Shown: positions 21,453 to 29,085 of the stretch, in pieces
Numbering within the stretch: the stretch's first letter is position 1
Layout: each line of letters opens with the position of its first letter
Assembly (NCBI GenBank): GCA_016183325.1
Contig: JACPEV010000028.1
Span: forward strand, 1-35,749
Reading direction: 5' to 3'
DNA: 35,749 nt
Origin: Candidatus Curtissbacteria bacterium
GTDB taxonomy: Bacteria > Patescibacteriota > Microgenomatia > Curtissbacterales > GWA2-41-24
The notes under the pieces: model-generated
The model's input: only the letters and a program-made list of their open reading frames with translations
What the model was told of the DNA's origin: nothing
Database searches by the model: none
Position numbers and translations under genes: made by a program

Positions 21453-21959
21453 ATGGCAGATCAAGAAGAAGTTAAAACAGAAGACCAGCCAAAGGCTGGT
21501 CGTCCTCTGGACGAAAAAACTGCAACCACTGAAAACAGATCTAAATCAGTGAAGTCAGCAGTTGCAGTGTCCTTGGTGGTTACAAAGTTAATTGAACAAA
21601 TCGAAAAGCTCACAGTAATTGAGCTTTCTGGGCTTGTAAAAGCGCTAGAGGAAAAATTCGGCGTCAGCGCCGCTCCGACTGTTGTTGCCGGTGCCACAGC
21701 CCTTGCACCGACTGGTGCTGGGGCAGATGAAGGTGTCTCTGAACAAACAACGTTTAATGTTATTTTGGCGGATAGCGGTGCTAACAAAATTTCAGTCATT
21801 AAAGCGCTGCGAGAAATCGTTCCAACACTCGGCCTTAAAGAAGCCAAAGACATTGCCGACGCTCCTCCAAAACCAATTTTGGAAGGCGTCAACAAAACCG
21901 CCGCGAGCGAAGCAAAAACTAAGCTCGAAGCTGCAGGTGCAAAGGTTGAGCTCAAATAA
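21453..21959 (+). CDS. rplL: 50S ribosomal protein L7/L12 with N-terminal extension
   Basis: A protein of about 168 residues; typical L12 is about 125. A charged extension of about 40 residues ([21 protein letters not shown]) precedes the dimerisation domain ([26 protein letters not shown]), an Ala-rich hinge, and the factor-binding domain ([43 protein letters not shown]). The extension is coded in part by two hairpins. ATG 21453 with AAAGGTGG upstream is preferred to GTG 21438. A 7-bp array starts 2 nt after its stop. Confidence 0.95.
   Translation: MADQEEVKTEDQPKAGRPLDEKTATTENRSKSVKSAVAVSLVVTKLIEQIEKLTVIELSGLVKALEEKFGVSAAPTVVAGATALAPTGAGADEGVSEQTTFNVILADSGANKISVIKALREIVPTLGLKEAKDIADAPPKPILEGVNKTAASEAKTKLEAAGAKVELK
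21484..21513 (+). repeat. Tandem hairpins within the rplL extension
   Basis: GACCAGCC-AAA-GGCTGGTC is a perfect 8-bp stem, followed at once by GTCC-TCT-GGAC. They encode [10 protein letters not shown]. Their form, stem-AAA-stem, resembles GTCCGGC-AAA-GCCGGAC in the rplJ leader. Confidence 0.75.
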
Positions 21960-21960
21960 A

Positions 21961-21991
21961 TTGAGAGTTGAGAGTGGAGAGTTGAAAATTA
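21961..21991. repeat. Left 7-bp array of four-helix-bundle locus 3
   Basis: Units TTGAGAG, TTGAGAG, TGGAGAG, TTGAAAA, starting 2 nt after the rplL stop codon and running into the stop codon of the minus-strand four-helix-bundle gene. Confidence 0.9.
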
Positions 21992-22360
21992 CTTCCCGCT
22001 CAGCTTTCTTTTAATGGATTTAACGGTCGAAGTCAAAATCGCCACTATCTGATTACATTCGTCCAGCTCACACTCAACCAAGTGGGGAGAAATTAACTTC
22101 GATTCCAATATAACCCTCAACCAATAACGAGTTTCTCGAGCTTCTTTTAGTGAAATATTCATCGAATGTAGAAACTCCCTTGGAGAAATTGCATCTTGAG
22201 CTTCCTCGCAGTTAGCTCCTATAGAACAAGCTGCTCTTATAACTTGGTTTGCTATTGCATATCCAGCAGGGGTTTTTGGTAATTTTGAGGCAAGTACAAT
22301 GATCCTCACAGAAAATTTCAATAACCTATTTAGTAGTTCTTCTTTGTAATTCTCATTCAT
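21989..22360 (-). CDS. Four-helix-bundle protein (S23/Avd-like), locus 3
   Basis: A 123-residue full-length member. Helix 1 is EELLNRLLKFSVRIIVLASKLP, helix 2 GYAIANQVIRAACSIGANCEEAQ, helix 3 EFLHSMNISLKEARETRYWLRVILES, helix 4 ECNQIVAILTSTVKSIKRK. The helix 2-3 signature and basic C terminus are typical. It is convergent with rplL and enclosed by inverted 7-bp arrays. In the upstream array the units read TTGAAA on the coding strand and a TAAATA lies 16 bp after one of them, which could form a promoter. Confidence 0.85.
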   Translation of the reverse strand: MNENYKEELLNRLLKFSVRIIVLASKLPKTPAGYAIANQVIRAACSIGANCEEAQDAISPREFLHSMNISLKEARETRYWLRVILESKLISPHLVECELDECNQIVAILTSTVKSIKRKLSGK

Positions 22361-22369
22361 GCTTATTTA

Positions 22370-22403
22370 ATTTTCCACTTTCAACTTTCAATTTTCAACT
22401 TTT
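22370..22403. repeat. Right 7-bp array of four-helix-bundle locus 3
   Basis: Units TTTCCAC, TTTCAAC, TTTCAAT, TTTCAAC (22372-22399) and a partial copy, inverted relative to the array at 21961-21991. It lies about 10 nt upstream of the gene's ATG. Confidence 0.9.
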
Positions 22404-22417
22404 ATTCTTTTCCCCTC

Positions 22418-22447
22418 TTGACCCCATTTTTTCTCATGTGATATATA
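22418..22447 (+). promoter_or_regulatory. Promoter of the excisionase-like HTH gene
   Basis: TTGACC, an 18-bp spacer and TATATA. The leader that follows contains another short-unit array. Confidence 0.65.
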
Positions 22448-22474
22448 TAAGTCCATAAAAGAATTTATTAGTTT

Positions 22475-22532
22475 GTAGTTGGACCGCTTTACTACCCAAC
22501 TACCCTGCTACCCAACTAATTAACTAACTAAC
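22475..22532. repeat. Array of CTACCCAA/AACT units before the HTH gene
   Basis: TAGTTGG (inverted) is followed by CTACCCAACTACC, CTACCCAACTA and ATTAACTAACTAAC, running to within 1 nt of the ATG at 22534. It is another array that abuts a start codon. Confidence 0.7.
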
Positions 22533-22533
22533 T

Positions 22534-22731
22534 ATGTCTCTTGGCGATGATTGGCCTGATCTGTTAACTGTCAAAGAAGTTGCCAAAATCCTGCGAGTTG
22601 CCCCGCTGACGGTCAAGCGCTGGGGCAAGCGTGGAAAACTGCCTGCAATCAGGATCAATTCCCGCGGCGACCGCCGCTATAAAAAGGAAGCAGTCCTTTG
22701 GCTCCTCGGCGCAACTCCAAAAGTTCAATGA
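22534..22731 (+). CDS. Excisionase/MerR-like small HTH protein
   Basis: A 65-residue winged-helix protein: DLLTVKEVAKILRVAPLTVKRWGKRGKLPAIRINSRGDRRYKKEAVLWLL. This is the classic helix_turn_helix_17/excisionase-family pattern (T.KEVA..L.V...TV..W...G.LPA.R....R.Y....V). Such proteins act as recombination directionality factors or small regulators. No integrase is visible in the window. No Shine-Dalgarno; the ATG follows an array directly. Confidence 0.85.
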   Translation: MSLGDDWPDLLTVKEVAKILRVAPLTVKRWGKRGKLPAIRINSRGDRRYKKEAVLWLLGATPKVQ

Positions 22732-22811
22732 CAATAAATTATCTACCTCTTTTTTGCGATCCTTTATTCCCGACATTCATTTGATCTATAAGCAATTATT
22801 CTTATTGCTAT

Positions 22812-22847
22812 GGTGACAAAATTGAACGATCGTTTTGTTTTGTCACC
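22812..22847. promoter_or_regulatory. 36-bp palindrome (operator 1) upstream of the PaaX/Cas2-like gene
   Basis: Arms GGTGACAAAA and TTTTGTCACC are perfect, the centre AACGATCGTT is palindromic, and only 3 of 18 pairs fail. It ends 23 bp before the ATG at 22871. It is matched by a second 36-bp palindrome after the gene. Confidence 0.85.
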
Positions 22848-22870
22848 AGATATGTTAGACTTGTCCCGGT

Positions 22871-23425
22871 ATGAAATTAGAAAAAATTCAAAAATCAACA
22901 TTAACAAAAACAGTTTTTGCGACTCTCGCTGTAGGCACAATTGTAGGAACACTGCTTGTATTCCCTTCTCTCGGATATATCATCAAATACTTTACGGATG
23001 ACAAAAACCAGCAAAAATACGTCAAAAGAGTTTTTCACCGCCTAGAAAAGCAAAGGCTAATTTCCACTCATGAAAAACCGGACGGCAAGATCACCATCAC
23101 TTTCACCGACAAAGGCAAACAAAAAGCGCTAACTTATTATATCGACCAAATTGAGATTAAAAGGCCAAAAAATTGGGATGGTTTTTGGCGCGTTGTCACC
23201 TTTGATATTCCGGAAGGTAATAAAAAAGCCCGGAATATATTTCGAGAAAATTTAAAAACCCTTGGATTTTATGCTCTACAAAAAAGCGTATTTGTCCATG
23301 CTTTTCCCTGCAAAGACGAAATTGATTTCCTGAAGCATAATTTCGGCGTTGCCAGCCACGTTGCCTTTATCATCGCCAAATCCATCGACAACCAAAACCT
23401 ACTTCGCAATTACTTCCGAGTCTAA
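22871..23425 (+). CDS. PaaX-like winged-helix regulator with Cas2-like domain, membrane-anchored
   Basis: A 184-residue protein. An N-terminal membrane helix (about residues 14-36) is followed by a winged-helix-like segment (YVKRVFHRLEKQRLISTHEKPDGKITITFTDKGKQKAL) and a ferredoxin-like Cas2/PaaX domain (WDGFWRVVTFDIPEGNKKARNIFRENLKTLGFYALQKSVFVHAF...). Such proteins are often auto-annotated as Cas2, but there is no cas1 or CRISPR array, and the winged helix points to transcription regulation. Palindromes on both sides suggest it binds its own flanks. That is inference. Confidence 0.78.
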   Translation: MKLEKIQKSTLTKTVFATLAVGTIVGTLLVFPSLGYIIKYFTDDKNQQKYVKRVFHRLEKQRLISTHEKPDGKITITFTDKGKQKALTYYIDQIEIKRPKNWDGFWRVVTFDIPEGNKKARNIFRENLKTLGFYALQKSVFVHAFPCKDEIDFLKHNFGVASHVAFIIAKSIDNQNLLRNYFRV

Positions 23426-23466
23426 TGTAGTATTTTTACAATTACTAACCTAAATGAACTCAATTT

Positions 23467-23502
23467 GGTGCCAATTTAGAACGATCGTCGTATTTTGTCA
23501 CC
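23467..23502. promoter_or_regulatory. 36-bp palindrome (operator 2) downstream of the PaaX/Cas2-like gene
   Basis: It has the same length and layout as operator 1: GGTG at the left edge, AGAACGATCGT at the centre and ATTTTGTCACC at the right edge. The shared bases are concentrated in the centre and the right arm. It lies about 98 bp before the inositol-monophosphatase-family gene. Confidence 0.8.
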
Positions 23503-23562
23503 TGACATTGTTGTTTCTACATCTTTAGGTATTTTAGGTATTTATTGAAAAGCCTCTCGCAA

Positions 23563-23592
23563 TTGATTCGGGATAAATTATTAGGATATACA
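23563..23592 (+). promoter_or_regulatory. Possible promoter of the IMPase-family gene
   Basis: TTGATT and TATACA with an 18-bp spacer end 8 nt before the ATG at 23601, so the message would be nearly leaderless. Operator 2 lies upstream of it. Confidence 0.5.
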
Positions 23593-23600
23593 AGCTCACT

Positions 23601-24350
23601 ATGATCGACATTACCATAAAAACCGCCAGGGAAGCCGGCGCACTTGCCTTGCGCTACTTTAAAACTCAACCAAAAGTTAGCTATAAACTAGATCAAACTC
23701 CAGTAACTCGCGCCGACATTGAGGCCGAAAGGCTCATTAGAAAAATCATTACTAGTCATTTCCCCGACCATGGCATCATCGGCGAGGAGCTAGAAAACAC
23801 AAATCCAAAAGCGAAGCATCAATGGGTCATCGACCCAATCGATGGAACCAAAAGCTTCATCAGGGGAATTTCTTTTTGGTCGACTCTGATCGCACTTCTT
23901 GAAAATGGAAAACCAATAATCGGAATCTCTTTCTCTCCTACAACCGATGAATTATTCATCGCTCAAAAAGGAAAAGGTACTTACTTAAATGACAAAAGAA
24001 TTCACGTTTCCAAGATTTCCAATCTTAAACATGCCTACCTGACTCACAGCTCCGTCGACGCTTTCGAAAAGAAAAGCATGCTAACTGGCTTCATGAATCT
24101 CTACAAGTCAACCAATAGCCACAGAGGTTTCGGCGATTCGTTCGGCTACCACCTACTCATTCAAGGCAAAGTTGATATCATGGTAGAGGCAAAAGACAAG
24201 CTTTACGATATTGCCGCACCATCGATACTTGTCGAAGAAGCAGGAGGTAAGTTTTCTGACCTTAACGGCAAGTTTTCGCTGACTTCAGACTGCGCGGTTG
24301 CTACCAACGGACTACTTCATGACCAGATACTAAAAATACTCAATTCTTAA
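23601..24350 (+). CDS. Inositol monophosphatase-family phosphatase
   Basis: A 249-residue Mg-dependent phosphatase. Metal ligands are E62 (GEE), D78 and D81 in WVIDPIDGTKSF, and D203 in LYDIAAPSILVEEAGG. Length and all motifs are normal. SuhB, HisN (histidinol-phosphatase) and CysQ share these motifs. The pattern DPIDGTKSFIRGISFWSTLIAL resembles HisN-type members most, but no histidine genes are nearby. The gene is convergent with the HAD gene, with a small 3' overlap (24340-24350). Confidence 0.88.
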   Translation: MIDITIKTAREAGALALRYFKTQPKVSYKLDQTPVTRADIEAERLIRKIITSHFPDHGIIGEELENTNPKAKHQWVIDPIDGTKSFIRGISFWSTLIALLENGKPIIGISFSPTTDELFIAQKGKGTYLNDKRIHVSKISNLKHAYLTHSSVDAFEKKSMLTGFMNLYKSTNSHRGFGDSFGYHLLIQGKVDIMVEAKDKLYDIAAPSILVEEAGGKFSDLNGKFSLTSDCAVATNGLLHDQILKILNS

Positions 24351-24990
24351 TCCCGTTCCATCTCAATAATCCCTCCAAAAATGAGATTACTTCTAACAGG
24401 TTATCTGTTTCGAAATCAGCCTCAACTTCACCCTTTTCCGCATGAGTTCCAATTTTCACCCAAACCGCGCAAACGCCGTCTAAAGCCTTTTTTGCCACCG
24501 ACAGTACTTCTGGGCGGTCATCAATAATAATAAAAGGCGGGGAAAAATCTTCCTTTATTTTCGGAAACAATTCCGCCTTTGATCTAGAAATAATCACCTC
24601 AGCAGCACGTTTGTCCAAACCTAATTTCTCAATCTTTTGCCTCTGAAACATTTCATGTCCTTGACTAAAAATTACAAGAGTTGAATTTTTGGATAGAAAA
24701 TCCACAAGCTCTTTTGCGCCGGGGATCAAATGTTTCTTGAAATCAACTTCGAGAAAAGCCGCTATCGCCGAGGCAAAATCATCTGAATTTCTTTTTTTTG
24801 CAAAACGCAGGGCAATTTCCTTGAGGTCGACTACCCCCAACTCTTTCTTAACCTCCCCATAAATTTTCCAAAAATCCTCTTGGGCACCCTCACCGTAATT
24901 AGCCTCAATAATCAACCCTGCTTGCTTCTTTAGGGAATCAATATCCAAAATCGTATTATCAATATCAAGAAGGACTGTCGGCTTATCCAT
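24340..24990 (-). CDS. HAD-family hydrolase
   Basis: A 216-residue HAD phosphatase. Motif I is LLDIDNTILD (nucleophile Asp9, acid Asp11), motif II is VIFSQGHE, a Lys-containing IISRSKAELFPKIK fits motif III, and motif IV is FIIIDDRPEVL. Its ATG 24990 overlaps the last codons of the phosphohexomutase gene (ATGGATAA), so they are translationally coupled; the longer track ORF starting at 25092 is a shadow. The substrate is unknown; a sugar phosphate is plausible from the neighbour. Confidence 0.82.
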   Translation of the reverse strand: MDKPTVLLDIDNTILDIDSLKKQAGLIIEANYGEGAQEDFWKIYGEVKKELGVVDLKEIALRFAKKRNSDDFASAIAAFLEVDFKKHLIPGAKELVDFLSKNSTLVIFSQGHEMFQRQKIEKLGLDKRAAEVIISRSKAELFPKIKEDFSPPFIIIDDRPEVLSVAKKALDGVCAVWVKIGTHAEKGEVEADFETDNLLEVISFLEGLLRWNGIKN

Positions 24991-26773
24991 TCCTTTGAAT
25001 ATACTTCTCTGCTTCAGCCAGTATTGAATCCTCAAGCAATCTCGCCGTCTCATCTGTTGTTCTTTTAACTTGATCCAGATTACCCGAAACACCTGCGTAA
25101 ACCTGAATATAATACTTAATCTTCGGTTCCGTACCAGAAGGCCGAACCGTCACTCGCGTCAACTCGTCGCCGGAGAGTACAAATGTCAGCTGGTCTCCGG
25201 TAGTCCCTGTTTTATATTTATCCGGCGCTGCTTTCTCGGTAGGCAACCTGTCAATTACGCCCAGTACCCGAAAACCGGCTAGTTTTTCCGGCGCCCTGTC
25301 TCTAAGTCCCCGCATTACGGATCCTATATTCAAAAATCCGATTTTGCCTCTCATCTCCTGCATATGAAGAATATTTTTAAAGTAACCATACTTTTCATAA
25401 ATCTCGTCAAGATAATCAATCAGCGTCTTCCCGCTATCCGCAAGCCAACTAACCAGCTCGGCTAAAGTTAGCGCCGCAATTGCCGCATCCTTGTCCCGTA
25501 CGAATGTGCCGCGTAAATATCCCAAGCTTTCTTCTGCGGCAAAAACAAAGTCGTCTTTATTCCCCAGTTTTTCAATAATCTCCCCAATAAATTTGAAGCC
25601 GACCAGCAAATCATCAATCACTCTAACCCCAAAGTCCTTGGCAATTGCGCCTATCAAAGAGGTGGTCACATAAGTCTCGATCACCAGATTTTGAGGCCTC
25701 AGTCTTCCGGAATCCTTAAGCCTTGAAAGAATAAAATGGCACATAGCTACCCCAACCTCGTTACCTGTTAAAAATTGCATCTCGTTTTTGACCAAAGCTA
25801 TTTTGGCCGCCACTCCAATTCGATCGGCATCAGGATCAGAGCAAATCGCCAGATCTGCCCCCAATTTTTCACCCAAAGCAATTGGTAAACTCATAACTTC
25901 CTTATATTCAGGGTTAATTAAATCACCGACTGCGGTCGGAAAATTTTCGTCTGGCTCAGCCTGTTCAGGCACCACAGTCACCTTAAATCCCTCCTGATTT
26001 AGAATGGGCAAAACATTGGTAATACCCACTCCATGTATAGGGCTAAATACAATACCTGCGGAACGATTTTTAACAAGAGTCAACTTTCTAACTGCCTCAA
26101 AATATGCTTCATCGACTTCCTTGCCGACAATAGTCACCATTCCCGACTTCAGAGCTTCCTCAAACGAGGCCTTTTTAATTTCACTAACGTTTTTGACAAA
26201 CTCCATAAACTTTTGATCCACAGGCGGCACAACTTGTCCGCCGTCTAACCAATAAAATTTAAAACCGTTATCGGTCCTTGGATTATGAGACGCGGTCAGC
26301 ATCACACCCGCCAGAGCACCCAAGTGTCTTACGGCAAAAGAAATCTCCGGCGTGGCGCGCAAACCGTCAAACAGATAAGACTTAATGCCACTGGCGGCAA
26401 AGACCCTGCAACACAACTCTGCAAATGGTTTGGAAAGTTTTCGGGCTTCATAGCCCACTACAACGCCTCGCAGCTTCGCGCCAGACCCAAAATCCTCAAT
26501 AAAATTAGCAAGTCCTTGAGCAGCTTCTCCTATTGTTTGTAAATTGATTCTGTTCGGCCCGACTCCGATCGGCCCTCTTATTCCGCCAGTCCCAATTTCG
26601 ATGTGTTTATAAAATGAATCTTCGATTGCGGCTATGTCTGGGCTTTCCAAAAGTTCCGCAAGCTCAGGCACAAAATCCTTGAAATTTTTATCTGTTGACC
26701 AGACTTTGAGGTATTCATAAGCCTCATTAGAAAGCCGGTCTTTAATATTCTCAATTTTGACAGAAAGATCCAT
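24983..26773 (-). CDS. Phosphohexomutase (phosphoglucomutase/phosphomannomutase)
   Basis: A 596-residue alpha-D-phosphohexomutase. The phosphoserine loop is TASHNPRTDNGFK (Ser162), the metal loop DPDADRIG (313-320), the sugar-binding loop AEESLGY (413-419) and the phosphate-binding loop RPSGTEPKIKYYI near residue 560. All four are intact. The length fits the PGM2/YbbT-like subgroup. It interconverts hexose-1- and 6-phosphates and would supply glucose-1-phosphate to GalU. It is in one operon with galT (6 bp upstream) and the HAD gene (overlapping). Confidence 0.94.
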   Translation of the reverse strand: MDLSVKIENIKDRLSNEAYEYLKVWSTDKNFKDFVPELAELLESPDIAAIEDSFYKHIEIGTGGIRGPIGVGPNRINLQTIGEAAQGLANFIEDFGSGAKLRGVVVGYEARKLSKPFAELCCRVFAASGIKSYLFDGLRATPEISFAVRHLGALAGVMLTASHNPRTDNGFKFYWLDGGQVVPPVDQKFMEFVKNVSEIKKASFEEALKSGMVTIVGKEVDEAYFEAVRKLTLVKNRSAGIVFSPIHGVGITNVLPILNQEGFKVTVVPEQAEPDENFPTAVGDLINPEYKEVMSLPIALGEKLGADLAICSDPDADRIGVAAKIALVKNEMQFLTGNEVGVAMCHFILSRLKDSGRLRPQNLVIETYVTTSLIGAIAKDFGVRVIDDLLVGFKFIGEIIEKLGNKDDFVFAAEESLGYLRGTFVRDKDAAIAALTLAELVSWLADSGKTLIDYLDEIYEKYGYFKNILHMQEMRGKIGFLNIGSVMRGLRDRAPEKLAGFRVLGVIDRLPTEKAAPDKYKTGTTGDQLTFVLSGDELTRVTVRPSGTEPKIKYYIQVYAGVSGNLDQVKRTTDETARLLEDSILAEAEKYIQRNG

Positions 26774-26779
26774 AGAGAT

Positions 26780-27649
26780 CTATTTTATCTCTTCCTTTAA
26801 AATCACCGCTGCATCGGCAGGATCGATTATATTAACGGAAAGCCCGGTTCCAAGCTCAAATCCGGCCCTGTGAATTAGCCTGGGAATTATTCTTATATAC
26901 CAATCCTGGCCATGATAAATGTAGAAATTGTAAGCCGGCCCGTTTTTGAAAACCACCGCCGGAACTCCCGGATGGAAATGAGAACCTCTTGTCAGGTGAG
27001 TAATTAATCTCCTCAGCGTATTTTGCAGGACTGCCGCAAGGTCAGAAACTTCTTCTGCCGAAGTTTCCCCAAAATATTTACCCCGGTTTTTAGGTGCAAT
27101 CCAAGTTTCAAATGGCCACTGGCTAAATTCCGGACAAAAAACGCAAAAATGAGAACTTTCCTCAATCACATTCATTACCGGCTCAAAAGCAAGGGTATCA
27201 AGGTTAATTTGCTTTGGAATCACCACAAGCTGCGAATGTGGATGAGAAATCGAGGCTCCGGCCGCCTCTCCAACATTATTAAATATCAAAACGTGCCCAT
27301 TTTTGGCGTTATAGTTAAATCTTTCCTTAAAAGTTAAAAGAACTTGGTGAACTTGGTCTAAAGACAACTTGTCAAGATCCAAAACATCATCCGGCGAATG
27401 AATAATAACCTCATGGAAGTCGGTAATCGGGTATTTATTGGCAATGACGCGAACCTTCCATCCAACTGTACTGGGCTCACCATCGGGAGTTCTATAAAGC
27501 TCAACCCCCGGGATTTTTTCATAACCAGGACAAAATATGCAAAATTTATCGACTCCCGTGCCCGGTTTTACGTCCGATGGCCGCTTTATTCTGCCTTCGG
27601 CGATAATTACCCACCTGTTTGTCGTTACATCCGGTACAAACTTAGCCAC
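26780..27649 (-). CDS. galT: Galactose-1-phosphate uridylyltransferase
   Basis: A 289-residue HIT-superfamily GalT. CIFC (37-40) and CVFC (169-172) are candidate zinc ligands. The active site is SHPHSQ with nucleophile His138. It exchanges UMP between UDP-glucose and galactose-1-phosphate. It is somewhat shorter than the E. coli enzyme (about 350), as in GalT-like nucleotidyltransferases of CPR bacteria, so a related ADP-glucose-type activity cannot be excluded. The start is GTG 27649 with no Shine-Dalgarno; a 7-bp array ends 8 nt upstream. Confidence 0.88.
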   Translation of the reverse strand: MAKFVPDVTTNRWVIIAEGRIKRPSDVKPGTGVDKFCIFCPGYEKIPGVELYRTPDGEPSTVGWKVRVIANKYPITDFHEVIIHSPDDVLDLDKLSLDQVHQVLLTFKERFNYNAKNGHVLIFNNVGEAAGASISHPHSQLVVIPKQINLDTLAFEPVMNVIEESSHFCVFCPEFSQWPFETWIAPKNRGKYFGETSAEEVSDLAAVLQNTLRRLITHLTRGSHFHPGVPAVVFKNGPAYNFYIYHGQDWYIRIIPRLIHRAGFELGTGLSVNIIDPADAAVILKEEIK

Positions 27650-27656
27650 AAGTTTA

Positions 27657-27684
27657 GTGTACAGTGTGAAGTGTCAAGTGTAAA
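27657..27684. repeat. Solo 7-bp array before galT
   Basis: Four exact units: GTGTACA, GTGTGAA, GTGTCAA, GTGTAAA. They lie just upstream of the galT GTG. On the minus strand the array includes TTGACA. Confidence 0.85.
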
Positions 27685-28091
27685 GAGAAGATTTGAGAAA
27701 ATCCCTAAACCCACTTTTTAGTCAAATACCGTGCCAAAAGCCTCATCTTTATTGCGAAATCCCGATCAAAACCATCGGTAGGAAAACTTATAATTAAAGA
27801 CTAAGAGTCCAAAAATTACAATCAAATTCAAGCGCCATAAATTTAATTACAAGACAAGATTAGCATAAAAATTACAAGGCTCTAAAATATAAAAATTGAA
27901 CATATTTATTACTTTAAAATTAGTCCCATTTAACAATCTAAACAAGTTTTAAAGACACACTTTTATAGGAATTATAAGTCATAAAATTGGGAAGTAAATT
28001 GCACTATACAAGCCTTTCGATCATAGACATCTGTAAACATTATAATTTCAGCAATCTTTAAAAACACTTAAGCCTTATAATAAAATCTACT
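27685..28091. other. AT-rich intergenic region without a recognised gene
   Basis: About 400 bp, very AT-rich, with no ORF, no tRNA-like sequence and only a small hairpin (CCGAT/ATCGG near 27763). It should hold the galT operon promoter, but no convincing -35/-10 pair was found on the minus strand. Confidence 0.6.
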
Positions 28092-28877
28092 TTAAGGAGA
28101 TTTTGTCAGCTTTTTTGCCAACACCAATACCAAAAAAACCGGTAGAACTCGCATCCGCCAAAAACGCCAAGGTTCCATCACCAACCGCCAGAGCCATTCC
28201 ATTCCCCATTTTTGTACAAAAATGGGGGCCCTTTTTTTCACGCCAGCCAGATAATCAAACGCCCCGCCGACTCCGATAGCAACACCGCAATTTAGGCGAT
28301 TTTTGTTCTTGGCAATCCAAAACTCCTGCCGACCCATGCCATATGCCACAAAAAGAAGGTCCACCCTAACTTTTTGGAAATTTTGACCTTTCAGCTTCAA
28401 TTGTTGACCTATAACCTCTTCATTTGGACCAGCAAATACCACTTTAAGCCCCGGATTTTGCAATTTTTGGCGCTCCGAAACCATATTTGCTACATCACCA
28501 AAACCCCCCAAAAAGCCAACACCAATAGTCTTTTTGGCTGATCGTTGACATAGTTTTTGGACTAAATCCACCCCTGCTAGGCGCTCATGTATCTTACCCC
28601 CGAAAATTAGCTTCGCCCAAACCACTCCCGCCCCGTCAGCCAAGCACAAGTCCGCATTTTTCAATATCTGCGAAAATTCGGGGTTTCTCCGGGCTAACAT
28701 CACAATTTCGCTGTTAACCGTCACTACCAAGTGGTATCCCTTTTCATCCCGAGCCAATTGCAAGATTTTACTAATCGCCGATTTTTCGGAAATATCGTCA
28801 ACTCTCACCCCCAAAACATCGACCTGTCTGTCGACAGGCAAGATCTTCTGCCGTTTAAAAGCCTCTAAGCGTCTCAT
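28092..28877 (-). CDS. WecG/TagA/CpsF-family glycosyltransferase
   Basis: A 261-residue GT26 enzyme that transfers an N-acetylmannosamine-type sugar to lipid-linked intermediates in teichoic-acid, ECA or capsule pathways. Signatures are VTVNSEIVMLARRNPEF, LADGAGVVWAKLIFG, ERLAGVDLV, GFLGG and LLFVAYGMGRQEFWIAKNKN, then GVGGAFDYLAGVKKRAP and a basic, hydrophobic membrane-associating C-terminal tail. A 24-bp palindrome lies within the codons for APIFVQKWGM. The ATG overlaps a TATAAT-like sequence, so the start is uncertain. Confidence 0.9.
   Translation of the reverse strand: MRRLEAFKRQKILPVDRQVDVLGVRVDDISEKSAISKILQLARDEKGYHLVVTVNSEIVMLARRNPEFSQILKNADLCLADGAGVVWAKLIFGGKIHERLAGVDLVQKLCQRSAKKTIGVGFLGGFGDVANMVSERQKLQNPGLKVVFAGPNEEVIGQQLKLKGQNFQKVRVDLLFVAYGMGRQEFWIAKNKNRLNCGVAIGVGGAFDYLAGVKKRAPIFVQKWGMEWLWRLVMEPWRFWRMRVLPVFLVLVLAKKLTKSP
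28203..28226 (-). other. 24-bp perfect palindrome within the glycosyltransferase gene
   Basis: CCCCATTTTTG meets CAAAAATGGGG around a central TA, a complete palindrome inside coding sequence, followed on the plus strand by a C/T-run. It could form a strong mRNA hairpin. Confidence 0.75.
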
Positions 28878-28969
28878 TATATTTTTGGAACAAAAACTTC
28901 TCTTTAAACTCTACCTAAATTTTACCCCAAATTCGCTCGAGTTGCTTATTTTAGGAAAATAGATCCTGA

Positions 28970-29065
28970 ATCCCTTCGATTTCACTCAGGTCTTCGACTC
29001 CGAGGTCGCTCAGACTCGAGGAGGTCTACGACAAGTTCAGGACTAAATGTTCAGGATGACAGGAG
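28970..29065. repeat. CTTCGA...CTCAGG repeat cluster between mreB and the glycosyltransferase
   Basis: CCCTTCGATTTCACTCAGG, TCTTCGACTCCGAGG, a GTCGCTCAGACTCGAGGAGG segment and GTTCAGGATGACAGG are typical dispersed short repeats, related to those at 5.6, 8.3, 10.5 and 13.0 kb. Confidence 0.65.
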
Positions 29066-29085
29066 GGGTTTTGAAACGGGTTCTA

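Noticed and set aside
22812-23502. CRISPR locus: two 36-bp palindromic repeats near a Cas2-like gene
   Set aside because: Only two copies, 620 bp apart with a gene between them, no spacers and no cas1 or effector. The protein has a winged helix and membrane helix, so a regulator with operators fits better.
24991-25092. N-terminal extension of the HAD protein in the track
   Set aside because: It is fully inside the phosphohexomutase gene and out of frame; the HAD motif begins right after ATG 24990.
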